The translations under genes and the position numbers were made by a program. The notes under the pieces were generated by a model. That model was not told the DNA's origin, made no database searches, and saw only the letters and a program-made list of their open reading frames with translations. Of a stretch of DNA of 64,000 nt, positions 16,617-25,999 are shown one piece after another. Positions within the stretch are counted from its first letter, which is position 1, and the number at the start of each line of letters is the position of its first letter. The stretch lies in assembly GCF_030532915.1 (NCBI RefSeq), contig NZ_JAUNKD010000013.1, positions 1-64,000 on the forward strand, given 5' to 3'. The stretch is from Capnocytophaga sp. (GTDB lineage: Bacteria; Bacteroidota; Bacteroidia; Flavobacteriales; Flavobacteriaceae).

Positions 16617-19049
16617 TTAATCTCGCAAAACAGCACCTAATTTTTCTTCAAATTTCCGTAATAAATGCTGCATTGATTTATCTATCTGATTATCCGTCAA
16701 AGTTTTAGATTCATCTTGAAGCGTAAAACTTACCGCATAACTTTTTTTGCCTTCGGGGAGATTTTTCCCTTGATAAACATCAAACAAACCTACATTTTTC
16801 AAGATTTTCTTCTCCGTTTCAAAGGCCAATTTATAAATAGCATCAAAAGTTACTTTCTCATCAAGCAAAAGAGCCAAATCACGACGAACTTCGGGGAATT
16901 TTGAAATTTCTTTATAGGTAATTTTGTGATTTTTCACATTTTCAAGCACCGTATCCCAACAAATATCAGCGAATAAAACCTCTTGTTTAATGCCAAAATC
17001 TTTCAACACCTTACCTTTAACAACACCAAGCGTTCCTAAGAACGTATCATTCAAAAACCACTGAAACCCTTCTTGAATAAATGAAAACCCATCACTTAAA
17101 GATTTGATTGTTATATCATTAAGTCCCAAACGTTCAAAAATGACTTCTAGATATCCTTTCAGCAAAAAGAAATCGGTTTTTTGAGAAGACACATTCCAAT
17201 TTTCAGCAAACTGATTTCCGGTTAAGTACACCATTAAATGCTTATTTTCAATACGTTCGCCATTTCTGAAATGATAACTTTTTCCGAACTCAAATAGCTT
17301 TAAATCAGTGCGTTTTCGATTGATATTGTATTCAATAACTTCCAAGCCTGAAAACAATAAATTTGTACGCATATGGCTCAAATCACTACTAAGCGGATTG
17401 AGAATTTGTACCGCCTCGCCTACTTCTTTTTCATAACTTGTAATAATTTTTTCAGAAACAAGACTGTTGGTCATTACCTCATAAAAACCTTGTCCAATAA
17501 GCTGATTAGCAACTACATTTTGCACATTATGGTCGTCGTATTTTGACGAGTGAAACATCGAAGCGTTGATTTTTTCAGAAAAACCGATGTTATTATAGCC
17601 ATAAATACGTAAAATTTCCTCAATCACGTCTGCTTCTCTCTGAACATCAACACGATAAGACGGAATCAAAAGCCCCAAGCCTCTTTCTGTTACCGAAGTT
17701 ACTTTTATGTCCAAAGAATGCAATATGTTTTTAATTGCCTCGCTGGAAATCACTTGTCCCACCACTTTGTTTACTTTGTCAAAAGTTAGGAAAACTTGAA
17801 AATCCTCCTGTTTTTTCGGATATAAATCCACAATATCGGAAGAAATCACCCCTCCGGCTATGTTTTCTATCAAAATTGCGGCATACATCAAGGCATATTT
17901 CACATCATTGATATTAATCCCTCGCTCAAAACGAAATGAAGCATCAGTACTGATTCCGTGTCGTTTAGCTGTTTTTCGAATGGCAACGGGATTAAAATAA
18001 GCACTTTCCAGAAAAATAGTTCGGGTACTTGTTGTTACGCCCGAATTTATTCCGCCAAGAACCCCCGCAATGCAAAGCGGTTTTTCAGCATCACAAATCA
18101 CCAAATCTTCGGCGTCAAGGGTGCGTTCAACCCCGTCAAGCGTAGTAATTTTAGTACCTGCCTCGGCGGTTTTCACGATAATTTTCTTTTCCACAATGTG
18201 ATTAATATCAAAAGCGTGAAGCGGTTGCCCGAGCCCGTGCAACACATAATTCGTAATATCAACCACGTTATTTTTAGGTGTTAAACCAATGGATTTCAGC
18301 TTATTTTGCAACCACTTTGGCGATTCGGCAATGTGAACGTTACTAATAGTTACTCCGGCATAGCGCGGCACAAGTTCTTTATTTTTAACCTCTACATCAA
18401 TTTTTGACAATCGGTTATCAACGTGGAATTTTGTTACGGACGGACTTATCAACTCCAAATTCATTCCCCGTTGCATCAATCCCGCGCGCAAATCACGAGC
18501 CACACCGTAATGGCTCATTGCATCAGCACGATTAGGCGTCAAACCTATTTCGAAAATTTCATCGTTTTCCACCTCAAAAATTTCACTACACGGCGTTCCG
18601 GGTTCATATTTGGCATCTAATACCATAATGCCGTCGTGCCCCTGCCCTAAGCCTAACTCATCTTCAGCGCAAATCATTCCGTGACTTTCCTCGCCTCTGA
18701 TTTTTCCTTTTTTAATTTCAAACGGATTTCCCTCTTTATCAAAGAGTTTCGTACCAATAGTAGCCACGGGAACTTTCTGCCCTTTGGCAACATTGGGAGC
18801 GCCACAAACAATTTGCAATACGTTTCCGTTGCCGACATCTACCTTGGTGATTTTGAGTCGGTCAGCGTTGGGGTGTTGTTCACATTCCAAAACGTGCCCC
18901 ACCACGACGCCTTTGAGTCCGCCTTTGATACTTTCAAAACGCTCAACACCTTCAACTTCAAGTCCTAAATCGGTGAGTAATTCGGCTATTTGGTCTGACG
19001 GTAAATCAACTTTGATAAATTTTTTAATCCAATTGTATGAAATTTTCAT
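16617..19049 (-). CDS. pheT: Phenylalanyl-tRNA synthetase beta subunit
   Basis: Large subunit of the alpha2beta2 enzyme. The 810 residues show the N-terminal tRNA-binding (EMAP-like) domain at about 40-150 (VVGHVLECEQHPNADRLKI), the B3/B4 editing domain (near 210-390), B5 (near 410-480), the catalytic-like core and the C-terminal ferredoxin-fold anticodon-binding domain beginning SKFPEVRRDLALLL near 718. pheS is not adjacent, which is usual in Bacteroidota. A minus-strand -7-like TAATTTTG is at 19079-19086. Confidence 0.97.
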   Translation of the reverse strand: MKISYNWIKKFIKVDLPSDQIAELLTDLGLEVEGVERFESIKGGLKGVVVGHVLECEQHPNADRLKITKVDVGNGNVLQIVCGAPNVAKGQKVPVATIGTKLFDKEGNPFEIKKGKIRGEESHGMICAEDELGLGQGHDGIMVLDAKYEPGTPCSEIFEVENDEIFEIGLTPNRADAMSHYGVARDLRAGLMQRGMNLELISPSVTKFHVDNRLSKIDVEVKNKELVPRYAGVTISNVHIAESPKWLQNKLKSIGLTPKNNVVDITNYVLHGLGQPLHAFDINHIVEKKIIVKTAEAGTKITTLDGVERTLDAEDLVICDAEKPLCIAGVLGGINSGVTTSTRTIFLESAYFNPVAIRKTAKRHGISTDASFRFERGININDVKYALMYAAILIENIAGGVISSDIVDLYPKKQEDFQVFLTFDKVNKVVGQVISSEAIKNILHSLDIKVTSVTERGLGLLIPSYRVDVQREADVIEEILRIYGYNNIGFSEKINASMFHSSKYDDHNVQNVVANQLIGQGFYEVMTNSLVSEKIITSYEKEVGEAVQILNPLSSDLSHMRTNLLFSGLEVIEYNINRKRTDLKLFEFGKSYHFRNGERIENKHLMVYLTGNQFAENWNVSSQKTDFFLLKGYLEVIFERLGLNDITIKSLSDGFSFIQEGFQWFLNDTFLGTLGVVKGKVLKDFGIKQEVLFADICWDTVLENVKNHKITYKEISKFPEVRRDLALLLDEKVTFDAIYKLAFETEKKILKNVGLFDVYQGKNLPEGKKSYAVSFTLQDESKTLTDNQIDKSMQHLLRKFEEKLGAVLRD

Positions 19050-19086
19050 AGTAATTCAAAATCGTTTTTTTGAAGGCACAAAATTA

Positions 19087-19630
19087 CGACTTTCTGCCAA
19101 AAGAAAAATAGTTTTAGCACCAAAAATCAAAAAATTAATCAAAAGAAAAGTTCCTTGCACGCAAAAATCACACAACTTACTAAAAATCAAGCAAATCAAT
19201 TGTATCATTTCGGGTTAATCAAATTAAATGCAATAACAATCTTAGGCGATTTCGCTTCTGTTAAAAAAATCAATAGGCTTCTTTCAAAAATTCGGATTAA
19301 TTTCGGAGTAATTTCTTTGAAGAATGAATGCAAAAAACCAATTCCATTCTGTCAAAATTATAAAAAAGCACTTTATCACAATAAAACCAAATCCGTGATA
19401 TACCAAATTGCATTCCTTCTTCCTTATATATAACTCAAAAAATTGTATATTTACTGAAATACAGCTATTTTTCAGTCCCGTTAATTGGTTAATCATTTGC
19501 TATCCTGCTTTTATCGAAAAATAAAGTTGTAAGAATACCTGCACGCACCTACTATTCTGCTATTAGAAATATATTTATTGATTAAAAAGCATTATTTTTA
19601 TCTTTTTATATACATAAATTGCTAAAACTA
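19087..19630. other. Gene-free stretch between pheT and mscS
   Basis: About 550 bp of AT-rich DNA between divergent genes. Short open frames on both strands lack family features, start context and codon bias. I see no repeat, tRNA or strong hairpin here. Confidence 0.55.
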
Positions 19631-19660
19631 TTGACTTTATCATTTTTTTTTATATCTTTG
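19631..19660 (+). promoter_or_regulatory. Flavobacterial promoter of mscS
   Basis: TTG (19631-19633) and TATCTTTG (19653-19660) are 19 bp apart, 14 bp before the ATG at 19675. Confidence 0.7.
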
Positions 19661-19674
19661 TCAAAAAATTCTAT

Positions 19675-20571
19675 ATGGAAAATGAAATTATAACAGACTT
19701 TTTCACCAAAGTCAAGGATATTATGAATTTTGTAGTGTTCGACGTGCAGGGAAGCAACTTTACGCTGCTTACGCTAATCTACTTGATTGTAGCAAGTGTG
19801 GCACTTGTTTATATCTCGAAACGCTTTACACGCTTCTTAGAACATAAGTTTTTACTCAACAAAATTACCGAACACGGCACACGCTCGGCAATCGTAACTA
19901 TCATACGATATCTCATCTTGCTGTTCGGGTTTTTATTTATTTTCAAATCTGCCGGATTTGACCTCGGCGCATTCAGCTGGCTTCTGGGAGCACTGGGCGT
20001 GGGTCTGGGTTTTGGTTTGCAGAATATCACAAGTAACTTTATTTCGGGCATTATCATACTTTTTGAACGCCCGATTAAGATTGGCGACCGCATTCAGGTA
20101 GGTGATATTTCAGGAGATGTCGTGGCAATATCAATGCGCTCAACTACCATTGTTACCAATGACAATATTTCGGTGATTGTACCTAATTCCCAATTCATAA
20201 ACGGCAATGTCACCAACTGGTCACATAATGACCGACGCGTAAGGTTCCATTATCCCGTAGCAGTTGCCTATAAAGAAGACCCCGAAAAGGTAAAAAGCAT
20301 CGTGTTGGAGATTGCCAAAAACCATAATGGAGTGTTACCCGAGCCGGCTCCGGCTTTTTGGTTCGTGGAATACGGAGACAACTCGCTAAACTTCGAGTTA
20401 GTAGTGTGGACATCTACCTACATTCAGAAACCCGTGGTACTTAAAAGTGAATTATATTACATAATTTTCAAAGAATTTGCCAAACACGACATCGAGATAC
20501 CTTTCCCGCAGCGCGACTTGCATATCCGTTCCGGACTACCTACTCTCGAGCGGTTAAAACAGGAAGTTTAG
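19675..20571 (+). CDS. MscS-family mechanosensitive ion channel
   Basis: The 298-residue protein opens under membrane tension to release solutes. Three membrane helices occupy about residues 22-45, 65-85 and 95-125. The pore helix is Gly/Ala-rich as in MscS (AFSWLLGALGVGLGFGLQNI near 103-122) and is followed by the beta domain (IKIGDRIQVGDISGDV near 142) and the alpha/beta cytoplasmic vestibule. Length is that of the small-conductance class. A palindrome array begins 8-10 bp after its stop codon. Confidence 0.93.
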   Translation: MENEIITDFFTKVKDIMNFVVFDVQGSNFTLLTLIYLIVASVALVYISKRFTRFLEHKFLLNKITEHGTRSAIVTIIRYLILLFGFLFIFKSAGFDLGAFSWLLGALGVGLGFGLQNITSNFISGIIILFERPIKIGDRIQVGDISGDVVAISMRSTTIVTNDNISVIVPNSQFINGNVTNWSHNDRRVRFHYPVAVAYKEDPEKVKSIVLEIAKNHNGVLPEPAPAFWFVEYGDNSLNFELVVWTSTYIQKPVVLKSELYYIIFKEFAKHDIEIPFPQRDLHIRSGLPTLERLKQEV

Positions 20572-20578
20572 ACATTCC

Positions 20579-21031
20579 AACTTTGTCAAAGTTGCAAACT
20601 TTGACAAAGTTACAAAACCAAAAGTTACAAGAATGCAGGAATTCTAACTATTCTAAAAAATAAAAGTTATAAGAGTGTAGTAATTCTGACAATTTAAAAC
20701 TTAAAACCTTGTCAAAGTTTGCAACTTTGACAAAGTTACAAAACCAAAAGTTACAAGAATGCACGCATTCTGATTATTCTAAAAAATAAAAGTTACAAGA
20801 ATGCAGGAATTCTTATTATTCTAAAAAATAAAAGTTACAAGATTGTAGGCATTCTTATTATTACAAAAACAAAACTTTGTCAAAGTTTGCAACTTTGATA
20901 AAGTTACAAAACCAAAAGTCACAAGAATGCACGCATTCTGATTATTATAAAAAATAAAAGTTACAAGAATGTAGGCATTCTTATTATTACAAAAATAAAA
21001 CATTGTTAAAGTTTGTAACTTTGACAATGTT
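20579..21031. repeat. Modular array: four palindromes (AA-type) and 42-bp repeats on a 21-bp lattice
   Basis: Palindromes AACTTTGTCAAAG...CTTTGACAAAGTT start (at the C of CTTTG) at 20581, 20707, 20875 and 21001, separated by 126, 168 and 126 bp, all multiples of 21. Between them lie 42-bp modules containing GTTACAAGAATGCNNGNATTCT; the GTTAC of these modules falls at 20624, 20666, 20750, 20792, 20834, 20918 and 20960, again 42 or 84 bp apart. Each palindrome is followed by a GTTAC module exactly 43 bp later. The array fills the 519-bp gap between mscS and the DUF389 gene. Confidence 0.9.
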
Positions 21032-21090
21032 CGGAAACAAAAAAGAGTAAAAAATTAGCAATAAACTATATTAATTAAATTTTTAAGTGT

Positions 21091-22497
21091 ATGAATGAAA
21101 AAGAGAAACCAATTATTGATGAAAATCCAACTAATCTCTTCACTGAGATAAAAGGCTTTTTTTCTGAACTGATGAATATCCGACACGATACGGATACTTC
21201 GGCAACTATTGAAAGTATAAAAGCAGACATTCCGGTTCGCGGACACACTTCGTGGATATTGATGTGTGCCATTTTCATAGCTTCGCTGGGGCTGAATGCC
21301 AATTCAACAGCCGTTATCATTGGTGCGATGTTAATTTCGCCCTTGATGGGACCCATTCTTGGTATGGCGCTGTCTTTGGCAATCAATGATGTGGACTTGC
21401 TGCGTCGTGCCTTAAAAAATTTCGGTGTGATGGTAGCGCTTAGTGTAACTTCAGCTTTTGTTTTCTTCTGGCTTTTCCCGCTTCGGGATACTTCGTCAGA
21501 ACTTTTAGCCCGAACTACACCCGATATACGTGATGTGCTTATTGCTTTCTTCGGAGGATTAGCGCTAGTTATTGCGCGCGCAAAACGAGGTACCATCGCT
21601 AGCGTGATTTTTGGGGTTGCCATCGCCACGGCATTAATGCCTCCACTCTGTACCGTGGGCTTTTTCCTGGCCGTAGGTAATTGGAAGCTGGCATTCGGGG
21701 CACTTTACTTATTCCTTATTAATACGTTCTTCATCGGTCTGGCAACTTTTATTGTTCTGAGAGTCATAAAAGTTCCGATGGTTGTCTATGCCAACTCTTC
21801 GAGACGTAAAAAATTCTCACGTCTTGCCTACTTTTTCGCTGCATTAGTTACTGTACCCGCCGGATATACCTTTTATCAGGTGTGGAAAAAGTCGCAATTC
21901 ACCAATAGCGCCAATACTTTTATTGAGAAAAGTATCCAAACGTATGAATTTAAGGAAGGTAAATTTTTAAAAGATTTATCGAAAGTGGAATATAATGAAG
22001 GTAAATCATACATTGAATTGGTATTTTTTGGCGATACTCCCATTTCCGAAGAGATTCAAACACTTTGGAACAACCAAAAAAATGAATATCCGTATTTGAA
22101 AAATACCGAATTGCGTATACTCAACGACAGTCGCGAAAAAGACCAGAACCTGTACGTGCAAGAATTGTATAATACCCATAAAGAACAATTGCTATCGAGC
22201 CAAAGCCGCATTAAGTTTTTACAAAAAGAATTAGCAACTTTGGGAAGATATAGCAAAAATGCAGATAAATTCCAGAAGATTAGCAAAGAAATTGCCATTA
22301 ATTACAACAATGTAGTTGCTGTTTCGTTTGCTAATGAGCTACAAAGTAATTTCAAAACGATTGACACCGTGCCAATCTTCCGACTTCAATGGAAAAAAGA
22401 TACCAAGCCTGAACAGAAGAAAGAGGATTCTGAAAAAATAACCAAGTGGCTTCGTGAACGTTTAGATACTAAAAAAGTTATTGTCAAAGAAGAATAA
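21091..22497 (+). CDS. DUF389 domain-containing membrane protein
   Basis: The 468-residue protein has a hydrophilic N-terminus (about 1-50) and then the DUF389 membrane core with the signature ANSTAVIIGAMLISPLMGPI near 71-90 and at least five further hydrophobic helices up to about residue 265 (for example ATALMPPLCTVGFFLAVG). A C-terminal soluble part follows (about 280-468) with a coiled-coil-like segment near 370-400. Function of DUF389 is not established. It is enclosed by palindrome arrays on both sides (20579-21031 and 22523-22725). Confidence 0.9.
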   Translation: MNEKEKPIIDENPTNLFTEIKGFFSELMNIRHDTDTSATIESIKADIPVRGHTSWILMCAIFIASLGLNANSTAVIIGAMLISPLMGPILGMALSLAINDVDLLRRALKNFGVMVALSVTSAFVFFWLFPLRDTSSELLARTTPDIRDVLIAFFGGLALVIARAKRGTIASVIFGVAIATALMPPLCTVGFFLAVGNWKLAFGALYLFLINTFFIGLATFIVLRVIKVPMVVYANSSRRKKFSRLAYFFAALVTVPAGYTFYQVWKKSQFTNSANTFIEKSIQTYEFKEGKFLKDLSKVEYNEGKSYIELVFFGDTPISEEIQTLWNNQKNEYPYLKNTELRILNDSREKDQNLYVQELYNTHKEQLLSSQSRIKFLQKELATLGRYSKNADKFQKISKEIAINYNNVVAVSFANELQSNFKTIDTVPIFRLQWKKDTKPEQKKEDSEKITKWLRERLDTKKVIVKEE

Positions 22498-22522
22498 TAA
22501 TTTTTAGTATTTTTGAGAATAA

Positions 22523-22725
22523 AACTTTGTCAAAGCTTAGAGCTTTGACAAAGTTATAAAACAAAAAGTTACAAGAATGCATAAGTTCTGATTATTACAA
22601 AAATAAAAAGTTACAAGAATACATAAGTTCTGATTATTACAAAAATAAAAAGTTACAAGAATGCAAACACTCTGGAAACTTTACATTCAAAACTTTATCA
22701 AAGTTTACAACTTTGACAAAGTTAC
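22523..22725. repeat. Modular array: two palindromes and three 42-bp repeats
   Basis: Palindromes start at 22525 and 22693, 168 bp (8 x 21) apart. Between them are three tandem copies of a 42-bp unit at 22563-22604, 22605-22646 and 22647-22680 (the last partial), with GTTAC at 22568, 22610 and 22652. The 43-bp distance from palindrome to first GTTAC is the same as in the 20.6-21.0 kb array, so the two arrays share one architecture although a 1.4 kb gene separates them. The array ends about 60 bp before the DUF6261-type gene. Confidence 0.9.
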
Positions 22726-22786
22726 AAAAAATAAATCTATCAAACGGATTTCATTAAAATAGTATTAATAATAAAATTGTAAGATT

Positions 22787-23581
22787 ATGAGTACAATATT
22801 AGACATTTCAATTCCCAATTTTGCCAAATTGAACAATGACGAGTACACTCAATTTTTAAAAGGTGTCGTAAAGTTAGTAAGCACGGCTTCTACAGAAAAA
22901 TTAGCTGTGAAAGAGGAGTTATTCAAAGGGATTCAGGCACAAATAGAGTTGCTTACCGAGGCGTCGCGACAAAGCCGAGCAAGCCAAGAAACCGAATCGC
23001 TCAGCAAGATTGATAAAGAACGAAGTCAGGCATTATCATATTTGATTTCGTCTTTTAAACTTGAAAGAAAAAATCCCATAGCATCGAAGCAAGAAGCCGC
23101 TTTGGCACTCCACAAAGAGTTTAAAAGCTATACAGGCACTCACAATTTGCCTATGCGACAAAAGTCGCAAGCCATCGATGCGCTTCTTAAAGATTTGGAT
23201 AAGCCCGAATTCTCAAAGCATATCCGTACTTTGGGGCTTGCGCAAGTGGTAGCTTCGCTCAATGAAACCAATCTTAAATATGAAGAAGTTGCCGAAATGC
23301 GCGCCGACAATCAATCATCGGCACCCATCATTAAGGTAAAAGAGGTCAGGAAAGAAGCTCAAGAAAATTTTAAAGAGTTGCTTCGGTTCGCTTTTTCAAA
23401 TAATGTTATCAATCCATCGGAAGAGAGCACCACATTTATGCGTTTGTTAAACAAATTAGTGCTTGACACGATGAAGGCTTACAAACAACGAAGAGCGCAT
23501 CTGTCAGCCACGAAAACGGAAAAGAATTCCGAAACTGAAAAAGACTCTGTTAGCGAGCAAAACAGTACTTCCGGTATGTAA
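22787..23581 (+). CDS. DUF6261 family protein (helical, function unknown)
   Basis: The 264-residue product has no signal, membrane helix or cysteine. It is predicted helical throughout, with a polar Ser/Thr/Glu tail after about residue 238. The start (ILDISIPNFAKLNNDEYTQF), the Lys/Glu-rich helices and the length fit the Bacteroidota family I know as DUF6261. Two halves of about 110 residues each end in a similar helix (QALSYLISSFK near 87 and FKELLRFAF near 198), suggesting duplication. Like the proteins at 527 and 41654 it directly follows a palindrome array. The gene ends at a bidirectional terminator shared with murI. Confidence 0.8.
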   Translation: MSTILDISIPNFAKLNNDEYTQFLKGVVKLVSTASTEKLAVKEELFKGIQAQIELLTEASRQSRASQETESLSKIDKERSQALSYLISSFKLERKNPIASKQEAALALHKEFKSYTGTHNLPMRQKSQAIDALLKDLDKPEFSKHIRTLGLAQVVASLNETNLKYEEVAEMRADNQSSAPIIKVKEVRKEAQENFKELLRFAFSNNVINPSEESTTFMRLLNKLVLDTMKAYKQRRAHLSATKTEKNSETEKDSVSEQNSTSGM

Positions 23582-23617
23582 TAAAATAGCTTCCTGCTTG
23601 CATTACACCTATTAAAA

Positions 23618-23650
23618 AAAGGTGGAAAGCCTCAAATGCTTTCCACCTTT
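23618..23650. terminator. Bidirectional terminator between the DUF6261 gene and murI
   Basis: AAAGGTGGAAAGC (23618-23630) pairs perfectly with GCTTTCCACCTTT (23638-23650). The right arm carries the last codons of murI and its TGA (23632-23634) lies in the loop, so the terminator overlaps the coding end. Confidence 0.88.
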
Positions 23651-24420
23651 ATATTTTCACATTCCGGAGCAAACTGCCTCAGCACGGCAGGGTTACCATT
23701 GGCATACCAAATATGCCGTGGCGACTGCTGATTAGTATTCTCCAAATTATTTTGTTGCAAGATATTGCGCGTTTGCCTTGCTACGGCGTAGCCCGAATCA
23801 ATGACTTTAATCGTTCGGGGTATTATTTTTTGTATTTGTGGCAATAAATACGGATAGTGGGTACATCCCAGCACCAGATGGTCAATGTTAGCCTCCACCA
23901 TTGGTATTAAATATTTTTGCAATAGGCGGAACATTTGCTCGCTGTGTATCTTTCCGTCTTCGATAAGCTCGACTAAGCCCTCTCCTATTTGCTCCACTAG
24001 TTCGATTCCATTGCTTTTAGCCACGCTACCACTTGTTTTAAGGAATAACTCACTCGAAAGCGTGCCTTTCGTTGCCAACACGCCCACTTTTTTGGTAACG
24101 CTTTGCAATGCTGCGGGCTTTATGGCAGGCTCAATACCTATAAAGGGTACGTTATACTTACTTCGCAAATGCGAAATGGCATTGGTTGTGCCTGTGTTAC
24201 AAGCTACCACAATAATTTTAACGCCTTTTTCAAGCAAGAAATCCGTATTTTTTTCGCAAAGCTCAATGATTTGCTGCTTGCTCTTCCCTCCGTACGGTGC
24301 GTTTTTGTTATCTGCCAAAAATACGGTATTTTCGTGAGGCATTAACGCCACGATTTCCTTCCAGATGGTTGTTCCGCCAACACCGGAATCGAATAATCCT
24401 ATGGGTTTATCATTTATCAT
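23632..24420 (-). CDS. murI: Glutamate racemase
   Basis: Makes D-glutamate for peptidoglycan. From ATG 24418-24420 the protein is 262 residues and begins MINDKPIGLFDSGVGGTTIW, the usual family start; the longer frame adds residues that overlap the upstream terminator. The two catalytic cysteines are in VACNTGT near 74 and LGCTHYPYL near 188. It follows the envelope-assembly genes, an order common in flavobacteria, but a strong terminator at 24435-24460 separates it from ompH. Confidence 0.96.
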   Translation of the reverse strand: MINDKPIGLFDSGVGGTTIWKEIVALMPHENTVFLADNKNAPYGGKSKQQIIELCEKNTDFLLEKGVKIIVVACNTGTTNAISHLRSKYNVPFIGIEPAIKPAALQSVTKKVGVLATKGTLSSELFLKTSGSVAKSNGIELVEQIGEGLVELIEDGKIHSEQMFRLLQKYLIPMVEANIDHLVLGCTHYPYLLPQIQKIIPRTIKVIDSGYAVARQTRNILQQNNLENTNQQSPRHIWYANGNPAVLRQFAPECENIKVESI

Positions 24421-24434
24421 AGTGCAAAAATAAA

Positions 24435-24460
24435 AAAGTGTTCGCAAAAACGAACACTTT
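24435..24460 (-). terminator. Terminator after the DUF6089-uppS-bamA-ompH unit
   Basis: AAAGTGTTCG (24435-24444) and CGAACACTTT (24451-24460) form a perfect 10-bp stem. On the minus strand it is followed by TTTTTTATTTTT. It lies between ompH and murI, so murI probably also depends on readthrough or its own promoter. Confidence 0.85.
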
Positions 24461-24487
24461 CTCAATTAAAAAAATGAATTATTATGA

Positions 24488-25021
24488 TTAAAATCCTAAT
24501 TCTTTTTTCACGGCGCTGTATAAATCAGTACCTTTGGCAACAATCACACCCGAACCATTGCTTGAATCAAGCACGTATTGAATTCCTTGTGCGTTGGCAA
24601 CCTTTTCAACGGCAGCTCTTACTTTTTTAAGGATTGGCTCAATCAATTCTTGTTGTTTTTTTTGAATGTTTTGAAAAGCTGTTTCTCTGGCTTGACGGAT
24701 ATTGTTTTCCATTGTTTGGATTTCTTCCGACTTTTTCATAAACTCAGCTTCGCGGGCTTTCAATTGGGCTTCTGTTAGTGATGCAGCTTCATTTTGATAC
24801 GTACGCGCTTTGGTTTCAAGTTCTTTTAATGACGCCTGAATATCAGCAGTGTAACTTTGTTCCAATTTTTTCAATTGAGCTTCAGCCGATTTTCTTTCGG
24901 GCATTTCTTCCAAAAGTTTTTGAGTATCAATGTGTGCTATTTTACTTTGCGCAGTAGCCATTGATGTAGCTCCAAAAATAAGAGCTAATGCAACCATAAT
25001 TGTTCTAATGTTTCTCATCAT
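24488..25021 (-). CDS. OmpH/Skp family outer-membrane chaperone
   Basis: Periplasmic holdase for unfolded outer-membrane proteins. The 177 residues begin with a Sec signal ending near ATSMATAQS (about 1-25), then the OmpH core SKIAHIDTQKLLEEMPE followed by a long charged coiled coil (about 45-140) and the short beta end (YVLDSSNGSGVIVAKGTDLY). Length is standard for Skp. It is the second of two ompH genes after bamA, with a 36-bp gap. Confidence 0.92.
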   Translation of the reverse strand: MMRNIRTIMVALALIFGATSMATAQSKIAHIDTQKLLEEMPERKSAEAQLKKLEQSYTADIQASLKELETKARTYQNEAASLTEAQLKAREAEFMKKSEEIQTMENNIRQARETAFQNIQKKQQELIEPILKKVRAAVEKVANAQGIQYVLDSSNGSGVIVAKGTDLYSAVKKELGF

Positions 25022-25057
25022 CTGTTTGTTTATAAATATTAATGTTAGTACTCTAAA

Positions 25058-25939
25058 TTATTTGTTTTTCTCTTGTTTTTCTTCTTGTTGTTTTTGCAAA
25101 CGTTCAGCTCTTTCTTTTTCACGCTTGGCTTGCAATTCAACTCTTTCCTTTTCTCGCTTGGCTTGCAACTCGGCTCTTTCTTTTTCACGTTTGGCTTGCA
25201 ATTCAGCCTTTTCTTTTTCGCGTAATGCTTTTAATTCGGCTTGTTTGCGTTGGTTTTCTTCCAATCGTTTTTGGCGTTCCTCCTCATATTGGGCTTTTCG
25301 GGTAGCTCTTTCTTTTTCAGCCTCTTGACGTTGTTTAACGCGTTCTTCAACAAACTCAAAATCATAACTTTCTTTGAGAAGCTCGCTTATTTCCTTATTT
25401 CGGTCGGTTGCATTATCCTTCCGTTTTAGGATACGAAGCACCACATTGCTCAAATTATGCTGATTGTTTGAAAAGAGCATTGAAACTTCACTTTTTTCAA
25501 AAATCATATCGTATTTGCGGAGCTTCCCGATTTCCTGAACGATGTTAAACACCTGGTCTTGAATAGGTTTTGCCAACATAAACTTCTGAACGATGTACTC
25601 CCCGTTTTCAGCACCAAACTTTTGCTCTTTGTAAGCATTCAGATTATGTTCAAGCAAATCGATTTCTTGCTGTTTATCCTTTATAAGTTCGGGTGTGAGC
25701 AAGGGTTTCTCGGCTTCGAGCTTATCTTTTTCGGTTTGGATTTGATTTTGGCGTTTTTCAATTTCGGTTTGCCAAGTAGCGACTTGTAATGCAAATTGCT
25801 GATTCGCTACGTTATACTCTTCCAAATTGGCAAGGATAAAATCCATATCAACATAACCAATTTTTGTACCTTTTTGGGCAAAAGAAACACTTGTTACCAA
25901 AAGTAACAATACAATTACGATGTGTTTTTGTTTTTCCAT
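25058..25939 (-). CDS. OmpH/Skp family protein with C-terminal charged 11-residue repeats
   Basis: The start is ATG 25937-25939 (293 residues); the slightly longer frame uses a TTG two codons earlier. A signal peptide (about 1-20, ending SVSFAQ) precedes the OmpH domain (KIGYVDMDFILANLEEYN near 24-41, coiled coil to about 100, FEKSEVSMLFSN near 147). Unlike its neighbour it has a highly charged tail from about 195 to the end, made partly of four 33-bp/11-residue repeats of the type ELQAKREKERA. The tail should form a long single helix in the periplasm. It lies 60 bp after bamA. Confidence 0.9.
   Translation of the reverse strand: MEKQKHIVIVLLLLVTSVSFAQKGTKIGYVDMDFILANLEEYNVANQQFALQVATWQTEIEKRQNQIQTEKDKLEAEKPLLTPELIKDKQQEIDLLEHNLNAYKEQKFGAENGEYIVQKFMLAKPIQDQVFNIVQEIGKLRKYDMIFEKSEVSMLFSNNQHNLSNVVLRILKRKDNATDRNKEISELLKESYDFEFVEERVKQRQEAEKERATRKAQYEEERQKRLEENQRKQAELKALREKEKAELQAKREKERAELQAKREKERVELQAKREKERAERLQKQQEEKQEKNK
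25107..25238. repeat. 33-bp tandem repeats inside the ompH paralogue
   Basis: Four units at 25107-25139, 25140-25172, 25173-25205 and 25206-25238 encode 11-residue charged repeats. The first three are nearly identical at the DNA level (differences mostly in single bases), the fourth is diverged. Such repeats can change copy number by slippage without shifting frame. Confidence 0.88.
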
Positions 25940-25999
25940 AACCAAAAATAATTTAGTTTATCTCACCCGATATTTACCATAGAAAATATCGTGCCAAAG

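Noticed and set aside
19155..19433. Open frame in the pheT-mscS gap
   Set aside because: AT-rich, no recognisable domain, overlaps an opposing frame of similar quality.
20579..21031. Possible CRISPR array formed by palindromes and spacers
   Set aside because: The spacers are themselves repeats of one 42-bp module, distances vary by multiples of 21, and there are no cas genes.
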